Below the pieces are notes generated by a model that had not been told where the DNA came from, did no database searches, and saw nothing but the letters and a program-made list of their open reading frames with translations. Below, piece after piece: positions 41,715-51,630 of a stretch of 64,000 bases of DNA. The number at the start of each line of letters is the position of its first letter. The stretch's first letter is position 1. The DNA comes from VRUE01 sp963840565 (GTDB taxonomy: Bacteria > Actinomycetota > Thermoleophilia > Solirubrobacterales > 70-9). The position numbers were made by a program, and so were the translations under genes. The stretch covers positions 531,312 to 595,311 of the forward strand of contig CAWIZH010000006.1 in assembly GCA_963840565.1 (NCBI GenBank), written 5' to 3'.

Positions 41715-42247
41715 TGGCGGAGGCAGCTCGCGTATACGCCGAGGCCCTTTTCGACGTGGCCAAGGAGAAGGGCAAGCTCGACGCGGTTCGCGGCGAGCTG
41801 GCCCAGTTCGCCGACGCGCTCGACGGCGATCACGAGCTGCAGGTCTTCTTCTTCAGCCCCTACTTCTCCACGGCGGAGAAGGTGGCGGGCTTGAAGCGCG
41901 CCGTCAGCGGCGCCGATCAGGAGCTGCTCAACTTCCTCGAGCTGCTGATCGAGAAGGGGCGGATGCAGGAGGTATTCCGCATCCGCCGCCAGCTCGACGA
42001 GCTCTGGAAGCAGGAGAACCGGCGCATTGACGTGACCGTGACCAGCGCGGTCGAGCTCGACCGCGCCGTGGTGGAGAAAGTCGGCGAGGAGATCGAGCGT
42101 CAGACCGGCCAGAAAGTAGAGCTGGCCAGCCGCGTCGATGGCGAGATCATCGGCGGCATCGTCCTGCAGGTCGGCAACATGGTCCTCGACGCGAGCATCC
42201 GCAGTCGCTTGGACAAACTTCGAAAGAGCGTCGCCCAAGCGGCGTAA
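41714..42247 (+). CDS. atpH: F-type ATP synthase subunit delta
   Basis: 177 residues: AEAARVYAEALFDVAKEKGKLD at the N-terminus and GQKVELASRVDGEIIGGIVLQVGNMVLDASIRSRLDKLR at the C-terminus, the OSCP/delta signature. It connects the peripheral stalk to F1. Unlike mycobacteria, it is not fused to a b-type domain. It is coupled to atpF by TGATG. Confidence 0.95.
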   Translation: MAEAARVYAEALFDVAKEKGKLDAVRGELAQFADALDGDHELQVFFFSPYFSTAEKVAGLKRAVSGADQELLNFLELLIEKGRMQEVFRIRRQLDELWKQENRRIDVTVTSAVELDRAVVEKVGEEIERQTGQKVELASRVDGEIIGGIVLQVGNMVLDASIRSRLDKLRKSVAQAA

Positions 42248-42262
42248 GGAGGCAGAACCGCA

Positions 42263-43906
<1,644 letters not shown>

Positions 43907-43921
43907 CGCTGGGTTCCCGTC

Positions 43922-44842
43922 ATGGCCTCTCAGAAGGACGTCAAGAATCGCATCGCGTCGATCAAGAACATCAACAAGATCACGCGGGCGATGGAGATGG
44001 TTGCCGCGGCGCGCCTGCGCCGGGCCGAACAGCGGATCGAGCAGATGCGGCCCTACGCGCAATCGATGCGCAAGCTCACCCGCCGCGCCGCCGAGCAGGC
44101 CGGCGGCCTGCCGCGCGTGCCGGTGCTGGAAGAGCGCGAGAACGAGAAACGCGTCGGGATCGTCCTGATCACCGGTGACCGCGGCCTCGCCGGCGCCTTC
44201 AACACCAACATCATTCGCGACGGCATGCGGCTCAAGGGCGAGCTGCGCGGGCAGGGCAAGGAGGCGGTCTTCTCCGCCGTCGGCCGCAAGGGCGTCGGCG
44301 CCCTCACCTTCCGCAAAGAGGATCCCCGCACTTCTTACGTCGGCTTCACCGACCGGCCCGGCTTCGCCAACGCGCGCGAGATCGGCGAGGAGCTGACCGC
44401 CCGCTACGTCGACGAGGAACTCGACCGGGTCGAGCTCGTCTACAACCGCTACGTCTCGCCGCTGACCCAGCACGTCTGGCGGCAGACGCTGCTGCCGCTG
44501 CAGCAGGCCGACGTGATCGGCGAGGGCGTGGATGAGGAGGAAGAGGAGGGCGAGCAGACCGAGATAGAGAAGGCGCACAGCCACTCGGCCTGGGAGTACG
44601 AGCCCGAGGCGGAGGATCTGCTGGGCGAGCTGATCCCCGAGTACGTGAATATTTCGGTTTACAGGGCGCTGCTGGAGTCGGCTGCTTCCGAGCTGGGAGC
44701 GCGGATGACGGCAATGCGCAGTGCCGCTGAGAACGCGGAGGAAATGATGGATGCCCTGACCCTGGAGATGAACCGGGCGAGGCAGGCCGAGATCACCCAG
44801 GAGATCCTCGAGGTTGTCGCCGGCGCCGAGGCGCTCGGGTAA
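43922..44842 (+). CDS. atpG: F-type ATP synthase subunit gamma
   Basis: 306 residues. The N-terminal KNRIASIKNINKITRAMEMVAAARLRRAEQ and C-terminal GARMTAMRSAAENAEEMMDALTLEMNRARQAEITQEILEVVAGAEAL helices form the central-stalk coiled coil, and the Rossmann-like middle has ITGDRGLAGAFNTN. An acidic insert (DEEEEEGEQ, near residue 205) lies at the position where actinobacterial gamma subunits carry a variable loop. Confidence 0.96.
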   Translation: MASQKDVKNRIASIKNINKITRAMEMVAAARLRRAEQRIEQMRPYAQSMRKLTRRAAEQAGGLPRVPVLEERENEKRVGIVLITGDRGLAGAFNTNIIRDGMRLKGELRGQGKEAVFSAVGRKGVGALTFRKEDPRTSYVGFTDRPGFANAREIGEELTARYVDEELDRVELVYNRYVSPLTQHVWRQTLLPLQQADVIGEGVDEEEEEGEQTEIEKAHSHSAWEYEPEAEDLLGELIPEYVNISVYRALLESAASELGARMTAMRSAAENAEEMMDALTLEMNRARQAEITQEILEVVAGAEALG

Positions 44843-44867
44843 GACTGCGAAACGAGAAAAGGAACCA

Positions 44868-46295
44868 ATGGCTGAGAGCAACGGAGCAAACGTAGGACAC
44901 GTCGAGCAGGTCACCGGCGTGGTCGTCGACGCGGTTTTCCCCGAGAAGCTGCCCGAGATCTACTCGGCGGTGAAGATCGAGATGGCCGGCGACGAGGACC
45001 GCGAGGCGACGGAGCTGGTCTGCGAGGTGCAGCAGCACCTTGGCGACAACCGGGTCCGCACCGTGGCGATGGACGCCACCGACGGCCTGCAGCGCGGCGA
45101 CAAGGTGATCGACACCGGTGGCCCGATCACGGTCCCGGTCGGCGACGCCACTCTCGGCCGCATCTTCAACCTGCTCGGTGAGCCGATCGACCTCGGTGAG
45201 CCGGTGCAGACCGAGGAGCGCTGGCCGATCCACCGCCCGGCTCCGGAAGCTTCCGAGCTCGCTCCCACCCAGGAGATCCTCGAGACCGGGATCAAGGTCA
45301 TCGACCTGCTCGCGCCCTACGCCAAGGGCGGCAAGGTCGGGCTCTTCGGCGGTGCCGGCGTCGGCAAGACCGTGCTGATCCAGGAGCTCATCCGCTCGAT
45401 CGGCGAAGAGCACGAAGGCCTCTCGGCCTTCTGCGGCGTCGGCGAGCGCTCGCGCGAGGGCAACGACCTCTGGCTCGAGATGAAGGAGTCCGGCGTCATC
45501 GACAAGACGATGCTGGTCTTCGGCCAGATGAACGAGCCCCCGGGTGCCCGCCTCCGCGTCGCCCTCTCCGGCCTGACGATGGCCGAATACTTCCGCGAGC
45601 AGGGTGGCCAGGACGTGCTGCTCTTCATCGACAACATCTTCCGCTTCGTCCAGGCTGGCTCCGAGGTCTCGGCGCTGCTCGGCCGTATGCCCTCGGCAGT
45701 CGGCTACCAGCCGACGCTGGAGACCGAGATGGGGGAACTGCAGGAGCGGATCACCTCGACCGAGCGCGGCTCGGTCACCTCGGTGCAGGCGATCTACGTC
45801 CCTGCCGACGACCTCACCGACCCGGCTCCGGCCTCGGTGTTCGCCCACCTCAACGCGACCACGACGCTGTCGCGTGCGATCTCGGAGAAGGGGATCTACC
45901 CGGCGGTCGACCCGCTCGACTCGACCTCGACGATCCTCAAGCCCGACGTCGTCGGCGAGGAGCACTACCGCACGGCGACCGAGGTCCAGGAGGTGCTGCA
46001 GCGCTATAAGGAGCTCCAGGACATCATCGCCATCCTCGGCATCGACGAGCTCTCCGACGAGGACCGGCAGACGGTCACCCGCGCCCGCAAGATCGAGCGC
46101 TTCCTCTCGCAGCCGTTCTTCGTCGCCGAGCAGTTCACCGGCCGCAGCGGCGAGTACGTGCCGGTGGGGGAGACGGTCCGCGGCTTCCGCGAGATCCTCG
46201 ACGGTGAGCACGACGACCTCTCCGAGGGCGCCTTCTACATGAAGGGCGGCATCGACCAGGTCACCGCTGACGCCGGAGCGGCCGCGGCCGCGTAG
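44868..46295 (+). CDS. atpD: F-type ATP synthase subunit beta
   Basis: 475 residues from ATG 44868 (AAAAGGAA upstream); an earlier frame opening inside atpG is rejected. P-loop GGAGVGKT is at 161-168; catalytic Glu in GVGERSREGNDL, LFIDNIFRF (Walker B), and the DELSDEDRQTV motif of the C-terminal domain are all present. It holds the catalytic sites of F1. Confidence 0.97.
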   Translation: MAESNGANVGHVEQVTGVVVDAVFPEKLPEIYSAVKIEMAGDEDREATELVCEVQQHLGDNRVRTVAMDATDGLQRGDKVIDTGGPITVPVGDATLGRIFNLLGEPIDLGEPVQTEERWPIHRPAPEASELAPTQEILETGIKVIDLLAPYAKGGKVGLFGGAGVGKTVLIQELIRSIGEEHEGLSAFCGVGERSREGNDLWLEMKESGVIDKTMLVFGQMNEPPGARLRVALSGLTMAEYFREQGGQDVLLFIDNIFRFVQAGSEVSALLGRMPSAVGYQPTLETEMGELQERITSTERGSVTSVQAIYVPADDLTDPAPASVFAHLNATTTLSRAISEKGIYPAVDPLDSTSTILKPDVVGEEHYRTATEVQEVLQRYKELQDIIAILGIDELSDEDRQTVTRARKIERFLSQPFFVAEQFTGRSGEYVPVGETVRGFREILDGEHDDLSEGAFYMKGGIDQVTADAGAAAAA

Positions 46296-46303
46296 GGGAG
46301 ACG

Positions 46304-46717
46304 ATGGCCGCCGAGCACATGGTCGATGTCGAAGTCCTCACCCCCGAGGGCGAGGTCTTCAATGGCGAAGTGCGCCAGGTCTCGACCCGCACGGCGGTCG
46401 GCGAACTCGGCATCCTCGCCAACCACACCCCGCTGCTGGCGGCGCTGAGGCCAACCGAGCTACGCCTCCACATCAGCGACTCGGAGACGAAGAGCTACGC
46501 CCAGGCCCACGGCTGGCTGCAGGTCTTCGGCAACCACGCCAAGCTCCTGGTCGAGGAGGCGCTTGCGCCCGAGGACCTCGACGCGGCAACGCTGAAAGAG
46601 CAGCTAGCCGACGCCGAGCAGCGCGTCAAAGAGTCCGAGGACGGCAGCGGTGCCCGCACGCGAGCCGAGAAGGACCGCGACCGGGCCGAGGCTTTTCTCG
46701 CTATCGCGCAGGGATAA
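46304..46717 (+). CDS. atpC: F-type ATP synthase subunit epsilon
   Basis: 137 residues: the beta-sandwich TPEGEVFNGEVRQVSTRTAVGELGILANHTPLLAAL and the C-terminal helix pair (LKEQLADAEQRVKESED). It couples rotation and can inhibit ATP hydrolysis. Two codons of the end and its stop fall in the left arm of a 28-bp inverted repeat. Confidence 0.95.
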   Translation: MAAEHMVDVEVLTPEGEVFNGEVRQVSTRTAVGELGILANHTPLLAALRPTELRLHISDSETKSYAQAHGWLQVFGNHAKLLVEEALAPEDLDAATLKEQLADAEQRVKESEDGSGARTRAEKDRDRAEAFLAIAQG

Positions 46718-46864
46718 GCGAGCCGATGTCCATTCGCCGGAATTGATGTCGCACGCGCTTCGCGCTTAGCGACGAACGATCAGCGCGGCCTTCGGCCGCG
46801 CAATAACCGGAATGCTTTTCCGCCGCCTTCGGCGACATTCCGGCGAATGGACATCGGCTCGCTT
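46716..46864. terminator. Long-arm inverted repeat (28-bp arms, 93-nt loop) ending the atp operon
   Basis: 46716-46743 and 46837-46864 are perfect complements, starting within the atpC stop codon. The loop contains further small hairpins with TTC/TTCG loops: GCGCGGCC/GGCCGCGC at 46783-46801, ACGCGCTTCGCGC near 46753 and CCGCCTTCGGCG near 46823. Confidence 0.8.
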
Positions 46865-46870
46865 CTCGAT

Positions 46871-46918
46871 GCCCATCCGACTTTGACCACAGCGGGGTGG
46901 GGTCAAAGTCGGATGGGC
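46871..46918. terminator. Perfect 18-bp palindrome; family 3 copy A
   Basis: GCCCATCCGACTTTGACC (46871-46888) pairs perfectly with 46901-46918 across a 12-nt loop. It follows the long-arm repeat and lies 26 bp before the stop of the convergent GST gene, so it can act on either strand. A decayed copy lies in the coding region at 20854-20890. Confidence 0.75.
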
Positions 46919-46944
46919 GCTGCGCGACTACCGTCCGTTTGAGT

Positions 46945-47547
46945 TCAGGCGGTGATCGGGATCACCCCGGGCTGAGCTGCAACCCGGTCGAGCCATCCGC
47001 GCACGGCAGGGTATGGCTTGAGGTCGAAGCCGCCCTCGGGTGCCACATGGGTATAGGCGTAGAGCGCAATGTCGGTGATCGTGAAGCGCTCACCGACGAA
47101 ATACTCGTGGTCGCCGAGATGGCGCTCCATTGCGTCAAGCGCCGCGTAGCCGGTCGCCCGCCTGGCCTCGATGTCCGCGGCGGGAGGAGGGTCCTCGGAG
47201 TACGCGACCCAGAAGCGGACGATCGCGATCCCCGGCTCGTGCTTGTACTGCTCGAAGAACATCCACTGCAGCACCTGGGCCCGCTCATAGGAATCGTCGG
47301 GCAGGTAACGGGTGCCATCGGCGAAGTACCAGAGGATCGCGTTCGACTCACCAAGCGGCCGACCGTCCTCAAGCAGCACCGTCGGCACGTTGAGCGAAGG
47401 ACTAAGCCCGCCAAGCACCCCAGCCCGATCCGAGTGATCGACAACCGAAAGCTCCCGCCGCTCAAACTCAATCCCAAGCAGGCTGAGGATCAGTCGAACC
47501 TTGTAGCAATTGCCGGAAATCGGGTTGTCGTAGAGCAGAACTGTCAT
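46945..47547 (-). CDS. Glutathione S-transferase family protein
   Basis: 200 residues from the ATG at 47545-47547 (another ATG four codons upstream). The N-terminal thioredoxin-like domain reads LLYDNPISGNCYKVRLIL, with NVPTVLLEDG (cis-Pro) and GESNAILWYFA, and the helical C-domain has the FTITDIALYAYTH N-capping motif. Actinobacteria mostly lack glutathione, so the thiol co-substrate is open. It is divergent from the antitoxin gene. Confidence 0.88.
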   Translation of the reverse strand: MTVLLYDNPISGNCYKVRLILSLLGIEFERRELSVVDHSDRAGVLGGLSPSLNVPTVLLEDGRPLGESNAILWYFADGTRYLPDDSYERAQVLQWMFFEQYKHEPGIAIVRFWVAYSEDPPPAADIEARRATGYAALDAMERHLGDHEYFVGERFTITDIALYAYTHVAPEGGFDLKPYPAVRGWLDRVAAQPGVIPITA

Positions 47548-47579
47548 CGCGAGTCGCATTCAATGCTACAGTTGTGCAC

Positions 47580-47831
47580 ATGGCTCGGGCCGTTTCAATC
47601 CGTGAGCTACGAAACTCCACCTCCGCTGTCGTCTCGGAGCTGGAAGCCGGTGAACGACTGACGCTCACCGTCAATCGTCGCCCGGTCGCCGACATCCTCC
47701 CTCACGCCGAGGATCGCGACCCCTGGGTTCCCGCCGCCGAGTTGCGCCGGATTGTGCGCGAAGCACCAGCTGATCCGGGCTTGCTCGACGACCTTGCCGA
47801 GATCCGCGGCGCCGAGCTCGACGACGTTTGA
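47580..47831 (+). CDS. Phd/YefM-type antitoxin
   Basis: 83 residues from ATG 47580: ARAVSIRELRNSTSAVVSELEAGERLTLTVNRRPVADILP is the Phd-family DNA-binding fold; the acidic C-terminal part (LLDDLAEIRGAELDDV) would wrap the toxin. A palindrome TGTGCACA overlaps the start and there is no ribosome site, so the mRNA may be leaderless. Its stop overlaps the toxin start (TTGA). Confidence 0.88.
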   Translation: MARAVSIRELRNSTSAVVSELEAGERLTLTVNRRPVADILPHAEDRDPWVPAAELRRIVREAPADPGLLDDLAEIRGAELDDV

Positions 47832-48211
47832 GCCGAGCGATTGCCGACACTTCGGTGTTCGTTGCCCAGGAGACGGGTCGCGAGTTGGGTGAGCTTCCCG
47901 AGGAGATCGCCGTTTCGGTGATCACCGCTGCCGAGCTTGAGCTAGGCGTGCTTCGGGCAGTCGACGCGAGCACTCGCGCCACTCGGTTGGCCACCCTCGC
48001 ACGCGTGCAGGCCGCCTATCCACTGTTGCCCGTCGATCCCGAGGTTGCCAGTTGCTTCGCCCGTATCGCCTCCGCCGAGCTCGAACGAGGCCGGCGCCTC
48101 CGCCGCCACGACACTTGGATCGCGGCAACCGCGCTGCGTCACGGTGCCGCGGTACTCACTCAGGACGGCGACTTTTCTTCGTTCAATGAAGTTTCGGTCA
48201 TCCGAGTTTGA
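47828..48211 (+). CDS. vapC: VapC-type PIN-domain toxin ribonuclease
   Basis: 127 residues from TTG 47828, coupled to the antitoxin. PIN acidic residues are in place: IADTSVFVA (D7), ITAAELELGV (Glu), RRHDTWIAATALRHGA (Asp) and TQDGDFSSF (Asp). Such enzymes cleave tRNA or rRNA when freed from the antitoxin. It converges on the HNH gene with a 1-bp gap. Confidence 0.93.
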   Translation: MSRAIADTSVFVAQETGRELGELPEEIAVSVITAAELELGVLRAVDASTRATRLATLARVQAAYPLLPVDPEVASCFARIASAELERGRRLRRHDTWIAATALRHGAAVLTQDGDFSSFNEVSVIRV

Positions 48212-48212
48212 C

Positions 48213-48896
48213 TCAGAGCAGAGGGTCTTGAGGCCGGCGCGCTTTTTCTTCGGTAGCCAATGCCACTGACTGCGACCTGTCCGTAGCCGATGTTCTGCCC
48301 GCCTCGGAGATGAGCCCGGGGTCAATGCTGTAGGCGGACAGACCTGAAATGTCCAGCGACCAAGCTTGAGTTGACCGTCTCCGCCAGATCGCAAAGGCTT
48401 CTTCTATGTAGTGGTCCGCAGTCTCAGCGCTCCAGCCGTTGATCTTTGCAAGGTGCGCGCGGGCAATGTCCGCCCTTCCCCTGATCCCTGCGAGACCGAT
48501 GTGCTTGACCTCATGACAGGCCGGGCACAGGGCGGTCATCCGTGCCAGGCGTTGAATGCCTGCGGCCTCGTCGTACTCCCAAATCTCATGACACTCGACA
48601 GGGTGCCTGGGTCCCTGGCCACCACATACCTCACAGTGGCGACCCGCGGTCTCATAGACCTGTTTGCGAATCCGGTTCCAATCCGAAGGCGACACTTGGT
48701 CGCGAACATTGGAGAACCAGCAGCTCTTGGGAACGAGCTCAATGGTCAGCCTTGGTTCTCCTTCTGCTCCCACGACTAGAGGATGCCACTTTGGCGCTTT
48801 CAGACGATGCGGAGCTACTGTCCCCCAGCGGCGATTTCTCGGTTCAAATACCTTCCGCTGCTCCCATGAGCCTTCGAAGCGAAAGACCATCGCCAT
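48213..48896 (-). CDS. HNH endonuclease-domain protein
   Basis: 227 residues. After ~80 residues of unknown fold, an HNH/zinc region appears: CEVCGG, HPVECHEIWEYDEA, MTALCPACHEVKHIGLA, giving two Cys pairs and the HNH-type His and Asp/Glu residues. The C-terminal 50 residues are variable. This solitary HNH family is common in bacteria. It could be a house nuclease, a mobile relic or a defence effector, and nothing next to it decides. ATG 48896 or GTG 48899 may start it. Confidence 0.85.
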   Translation of the reverse strand: MAMVFRFEGSWEQRKVFEPRNRRWGTVAPHRLKAPKWHPLVVGAEGEPRLTIELVPKSCWFSNVRDQVSPSDWNRIRKQVYETAGRHCEVCGGQGPRHPVECHEIWEYDEAAGIQRLARMTALCPACHEVKHIGLAGIRGRADIARAHLAKINGWSAETADHYIEEAFAIWRRRSTQAWSLDISGLSAYSIDPGLISEAGRTSATDRSQSVALATEEKARRPQDPLL

Positions 48897-48927
48897 CACG
48901 GATCTCCTATGCGCAGGAGGTCGTCAG

Positions 48928-50016
48928 ATGAGCGACGAGCTTGTCGCGCTCGCCTCGCGGCTTGTCGCCTATGAGACCACTTCGCCTGAGGCGGTGCTGG
49001 AAGCTGCCGGGTTCATCAAAGGCTGGCTCGAGGCGCGGGGGATTGAGACTTCGCATGACGAGGTGCGGGGGTTGCCGGTTTTGAAGGCTGAGGTTGGGCC
49101 GGAGGGGGCTCCTACGGTGGTGCTGCATGGGCACATCGATGTCGTGCCTGGGCTGCCGGGGCAGTTTGATCCTCGGGTCGAGGGGGATCGGCTCTATGGC
49201 CGGGGCACCTATGACATGAAGGGGGCTTTGGCGGCGATGCTCTTGAGCATGGCGGCCATGGCCGACCAGGATCGGGTGCGGGTGCGGCTGGGGATCGTCG
49301 GCGACGAGGAGTCCGAGGAGGAGGCCGAGCGTGGCAGCGACCATTTGGTCGACAGCGGCTTCCTCGGCGACTTCGCGATTACCGGCGAGCCGACTGATCT
49401 GCACATCGGGGTCGAGGCGAAGGGAGTGCTGGCGCTGCGCCTGCAGGTCAGCGGCGTCGCCGCCCATGGCGCCACGCCCTGGCTCGGCGACAATGCCGTC
49501 CTCAGGGCGATTGACGTTTTCCGCAGTATCGAGTCGCTACCGTTCGCACGGCACAGCTCTGAGCTGTTCGACCGCCCCTCGATCAATCTCGGCCGGATCG
49601 TGGGTGGGGACGCGCTCAACAAGGTGCCCGACCGATGCGCCATCGACGTCGACATCCGCTACCTGCCCGATCAGGACCCCGCTTCGATTCTGGAGCAGGT
49701 CAAGGGCGTTCCCGATGCCGAGGTGGAACCGCTTTTCGCCCGGCCCCCGGCCGTGGTCGATCGCGACCTGACCTACGTGCGGGCGCTGCGCGAGGCGACC
49801 ACGGCGCACCACGACGGCGAGCCGATGAGCGTCGGCCGCGACGGCGCCTCCGACGCGGTCTCCTTCCTGCGGGTGGGCGTGCCGGCGGTCGAGTTCGGGC
49901 CAACCGGGGAAGGGCACCACGGTCCCGAGGAGTGGGTCTCGGTCTCTTCCCTGCACACCTACCAGCAGACCCTCGACACCTTCCTGCGCTCGCTCCCCGA
50001 CCGACTCGCCGCCTGA
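48928..50016 (+). CDS. M20 metallopeptidase (ArgE/DapE/ACY1 family)
   Basis: 362 residues from ATG 48928, with CAGGAGG 8 nt upstream; the frame stays open further upstream into the HNH gene, which is not used. Metal ligands appear in VVLHGHIDVVPG, GRGTYDMKGALAAML, GDEESEEE (general base Glu) and near the end FGPTGEGHHGPEEW. The dimerisation domain is intact. It may be N-acetylornithine or succinyl-diaminopimelate deacylase-like, or a dipeptidase; the substrate is not decided. Confidence 0.9.
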   Translation: MSDELVALASRLVAYETTSPEAVLEAAGFIKGWLEARGIETSHDEVRGLPVLKAEVGPEGAPTVVLHGHIDVVPGLPGQFDPRVEGDRLYGRGTYDMKGALAAMLLSMAAMADQDRVRVRLGIVGDEESEEEAERGSDHLVDSGFLGDFAITGEPTDLHIGVEAKGVLALRLQVSGVAAHGATPWLGDNAVLRAIDVFRSIESLPFARHSSELFDRPSINLGRIVGGDALNKVPDRCAIDVDIRYLPDQDPASILEQVKGVPDAEVEPLFARPPAVVDRDLTYVRALREATTAHHDGEPMSVGRDGASDAVSFLRVGVPAVEFGPTGEGHHGPEEWVSVSSLHTYQQTLDTFLRSLPDRLAA

Positions 50017-50022
50017 GCGCCC

Positions 50023-51630
50023 ATGGTTGAGCCGGTCTTCAGCAAGCCGCCCCCTGAGGGCGACCATGAGCCGGCGCCGAAGCCGAAGCGCTACTGGTGG
50101 CGCTTCTCGCTCGGCTCGCTGATCATCGTGCTCGCGGTGGCGGGCGCCACCTCGGCCAGCATCCTGCTCTACGTCGAAAGCATCGCCACCGCGCTCTCCC
50201 ATCACAACATCTACAAGGACAAACTCAACCGCTACCTCTCCCAGGTCAACGGGGGGGAGCCCGAGAACATCCTCATCCTCGGCTCCGACAAGCGGGCCAG
50301 TCTGGAGGAAGACCCGGGGCGCTCGGACACGACGATCCTGCTGCGCCTCGACCCCGACCGCAACGCGATCGCGGTGATGTCGATCCCGCGCGACCTCAAG
50401 GTCGAAATCCCCGGCGTCGGCACGGAAAAGTTCAACGCCGCCTATACCTACGGCGGTCCGAAACTGACCCTGCGCGTGGTCAAGGAACTGACCGGGCTGC
50501 CGATCAACCACGTCGTCAACGTCGACTTCCTCGGTTTCGTCCGCGCGGTCGACGCGATCGACTGCGTCTACGTCGATGTCGACCGCCGCTACTACCACTC
50601 CAACGTCGGCCTGCCGCCGTCCGAACAGTATTCGGAAATCAACATCAAACCGGGCTATCAGCTGCTCTGCGGCAAACGGGCGCTGGAGTACGTCCGCTAC
50701 CGCCACACCGACACCGACATCGTTCGCTCCGCCCGCCAGCAGGACTTCCTCAGCGCCGCCCGCCAGCGGGTGCCGATCTCCAAGCTTGCCTTCGGCCAGA
50801 ACGACCTGATCGACATCTTCACCAAGTACACGACCTCCGACATCAGCGACGCGGAGACGATGCTGCAGGTGCTGAAGCTCTTCGTCGCCTCGCGCAACGC
50901 GGCGATCAAGGAGGTCCACTTCCCGGCCGAACTCGGCCCCAGCTACGTCTATGCCTCGCCGGAAGCGATCAACGAAGCGGTCGAAAAGTTCCTCGGGATC
51001 GAAGCCAGCAGCGGCCCGCGCGGCTCACTGGAAGACCGCTCCGAAAAGAAGAAGCACGGCAAGAAGTCAAAGAAGAAGCAGCAGAAGCCGCACCTGGCGC
51101 CGCCGAAGCCGCCCGGGAGCGACGAACTCGTCTCCGCCCACGAAGCCGGCGAGGCCGAGGGCAAGACAGTGGCGCGCAAGGTCAGCGCCGGTTTCCCCGT
51201 TTTCTACCCGACCCGCTTGCCCTCGGGCGCCACCTACGTCGAAAGCAACTCCTACGAACACATCCAGGACCCGCGCGTCTACCACCTCAGGGACACCGAC
51301 AACCACCGCCACGGTGCCTACCGGATGGTGGCCGAGCTGCCGCTGTCGGATGGCATCCACTACTTCGGCATGCAGGGGATCCAGGGCTGGTCGGACCCGC
51401 CGATCCTGGCCAACCCGAGCTTGACCAAGACGATTCACGGCCGCGAATATGAGATCTTCGTCGACGGTGACCGCATCCCGATAGTGGCCTGGCACCGGGG
51501 CGACAACACCTACTGGGTCTCCAACGATCTGCTGAATACGCTGACCAATGACCAGATGATCGGGATCGCGCGTTCGGCGAACGTGATAATTCCCAATCCA
51601 AAGCCAAAGAAGGGGAGAGCGAAGCAATGA
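50023..51630 (+). CDS. LytR-CpsA-Psr (LCP) cell-wall glycopolymer ligase with extra C-terminal domain
   Basis: 535 residues. A cytoplasmic Pro-rich head, one helix (about 29-51) and the LCP domain: ILILGSDKRAS, SDTTILLRLDP, MSIPRDLKVEIPG, FNAAYTYGG, NVDFLGFVRAVDAI, ALEYVRYRHTDTDIVRSARQQ. A Lys-rich linker (about residues 345-358) separates a further domain of ~150 residues without assignment (FYPTRLPSGATYV onward). LCP enzymes move lipid-linked polymers onto peptidoglycan. It is coupled by ATGA to the UDP-glucose dehydrogenase gene. Confidence 0.92.
   Translation: MVEPVFSKPPPEGDHEPAPKPKRYWWRFSLGSLIIVLAVAGATSASILLYVESIATALSHHNIYKDKLNRYLSQVNGGEPENILILGSDKRASLEEDPGRSDTTILLRLDPDRNAIAVMSIPRDLKVEIPGVGTEKFNAAYTYGGPKLTLRVVKELTGLPINHVVNVDFLGFVRAVDAIDCVYVDVDRRYYHSNVGLPPSEQYSEINIKPGYQLLCGKRALEYVRYRHTDTDIVRSARQQDFLSAARQRVPISKLAFGQNDLIDIFTKYTTSDISDAETMLQVLKLFVASRNAAIKEVHFPAELGPSYVYASPEAINEAVEKFLGIEASSGPRGSLEDRSEKKKHGKKSKKKQQKPHLAPPKPPGSDELVSAHEAGEAEGKTVARKVSAGFPVFYPTRLPSGATYVESNSYEHIQDPRVYHLRDTDNHRHGAYRMVAELPLSDGIHYFGMQGIQGWSDPPILANPSLTKTIHGREYEIFVDGDRIPIVAWHRGDNTYWVSNDLLNTLTNDQMIGIARSANVIIPNPKPKKGRAKQ

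Noticed and set aside
48213..48896. HNH gene plus VapBC as an anti-phage defence island
   Set aside because: No methyltransferase, helicase or other defence gene is adjacent; convergent placement alone does not support a joint system.
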